In this document: positions 6,347 through 6,592 of the stretch, in pieces
Layout: the number at the start of each line of letters is the position of its first letter
Position numbering within the stretch: position 1 is the first letter of the stretch
NCBI GenBank assembly: GCA_029879605.1
Contig: JAOUQA010000121.1
Location: 1-6,592 of the forward strand
Reading direction: 5' to 3'
Length of the DNA: 6,592 nucleotides
From: Gammaproteobacteria bacterium
GTDB taxonomy: Bacteria > Pseudomonadota > Gammaproteobacteria > SZUA-229
Notes under the pieces: model-generated
Database searches by the model: none
What the model saw: only the letters and a program-made list of their open reading frames with translations
What the model was told of the DNA's origin: nothing
Made by a program: the position numbers and the translations under genes

Positions 6347-6369
6347 AACCGCTCCATAGTGGAGCGGTT
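6347..6369 (+). terminator. Perfect 10-bp hairpin after the transporter, possible terminator
   Basis: AACCGCTCCA (6347-6356), the loop TAG (6357-6359) and TGGAGCGGTT (6360-6369) form a fully paired GC-rich stem. On the plus strand only TT, at the end of the stem, follows the GC-rich core before CCAGTTAC, so the U-tract of a classical intrinsic terminator is missing. It may end or attenuate transcription, or protect the transporter mRNA 3' end while letting some reading into the downstream gene. Confidence 0.6.
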
Positions 6370-6387
6370 CCAGTTACAAAAAAACAT

Positions 6388-6592
6388 ATGACTTCACAAC
6401 TTAAAGTTAGCATTGGACAAAGCTCTGATAAAGGCATCAAGGAAACTAATGAGGATTCCTATGGTGTTGTTCAGCCAAATGACAGCCTGCTAAACAGCAA
6501 AGGCATTTGTGCCATAATTGCTGATGGCATGGGAAGCTGCGCCTATCCAAAAGAAGCCAGCGAGTATTGTGTAAAGGGATTTTTTTCCGATT
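6388..6592 (+). CDS. PP2C-type Ser/Thr phosphatase, probably phosphatase-kinase fusion, 3'-partial
   Basis: The frame starts at ATG 6388 and runs off the right edge (68 codons visible). The start matches the N-terminus of PP2C-family phosphatases. SDKGIKETNEDSYG (13-26) carries the metal-binding NxD motif (Asn21, Asp23), and AIIADGMGS (42-50) carries the DGMG motif with Asp46, a ligand of the catalytic metal pair. The opening LKVSIGQSSDKG and the LLNSKG segment resemble, from memory, the bifunctional PP2C-phosphatase/protein-kinase proteins encoded beside nitrate transporters and nitrite reductase genes, for example the kinase gene between nirB and nasA in Pseudomonas aeruginosa. A kinase domain would lie beyond the window, so the fusion is inference. 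It would probably regulate nitrate assimilation by reversible phosphorylation. No Shine-Dalgarno is visible before the ATG (the preceding bases are A-rich). The start is supported by the position of the motifs. Confidence 0.82.
   Translation, partial: MTSQLKVSIGQSSDKGIKETNEDSYGVVQPNDSLLNSKGICAIIADGMGSCAYPKEASEYCVKGFFSD

Overview
The window looks like chromosomal DNA of a gammaproteobacterium. This rests on protein-level resemblance: a DnaJ-related J-protein, a short glutamate racemase, and a NarK/NrtP-type nitrate transporter followed by a PP2C-type phosphatase. Base composition is moderate. There are no rRNA or tRNA genes, no CRISPR array, no transposase and no phage genes. Organism and lifestyle are inferred, since nothing here identifies a genus.

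Positions 1-4754 hold seven minus-strand genes, read right to left, packed with gaps of 0 to about 65 bp like one operon or two overlapping transcription units. In order of transcription they are: a membrane-anchored endonuclease/exonuclease/phosphatase-fold protein; a DnaJ-related J-domain protein; glutamate racemase MurI; a UbiE-like SAM methyltransferase; an uncharacterised multi-pass membrane protein with a coiled coil; a YjbQ/UPF0047 protein; and a small protein resembling the AF1514 group, cut by the window edge. They share no obvious pathway. MurI (cell-wall D-glutamate) is the only one with a firm metabolic role. The abutting MurI/methyltransferase and YjbQ/AF1514-like pairs suggest translational coupling.

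Positions 4755-5236 are a transition zone. They contain a lone minus-strand gene for a Bfd-like [2Fe-2S] protein whose second cysteine pair is contracted to adjacent cysteines. It is preceded by a good sigma-70-like promoter with a dyad in its spacer.

Positions 5237-6592 run on the plus strand and belong to nitrate uptake. A NarK/NrtP-family transporter lacks roughly its first four membrane helices; recognisable homology begins abruptly at the first nitrate signature. It is followed by a 33-bp direct repeat around its stop codon, a perfect 10-bp hairpin, and the start of a PP2C-type phosphatase. That phosphatase resembles the N-terminus of the phosphatase/kinase proteins found beside nitrate assimilation genes in other proteobacteria. 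The abrupt transporter start marks a real rearrangement or an assembly join near 5230. The two halves of the window may therefore not be ancestral neighbours.

I see no clear new defence or mobile system. The most unusual items are the altered Bfd-like cysteine motif, the decapitated transporter with its junction, and the exact 33-bp duplication.
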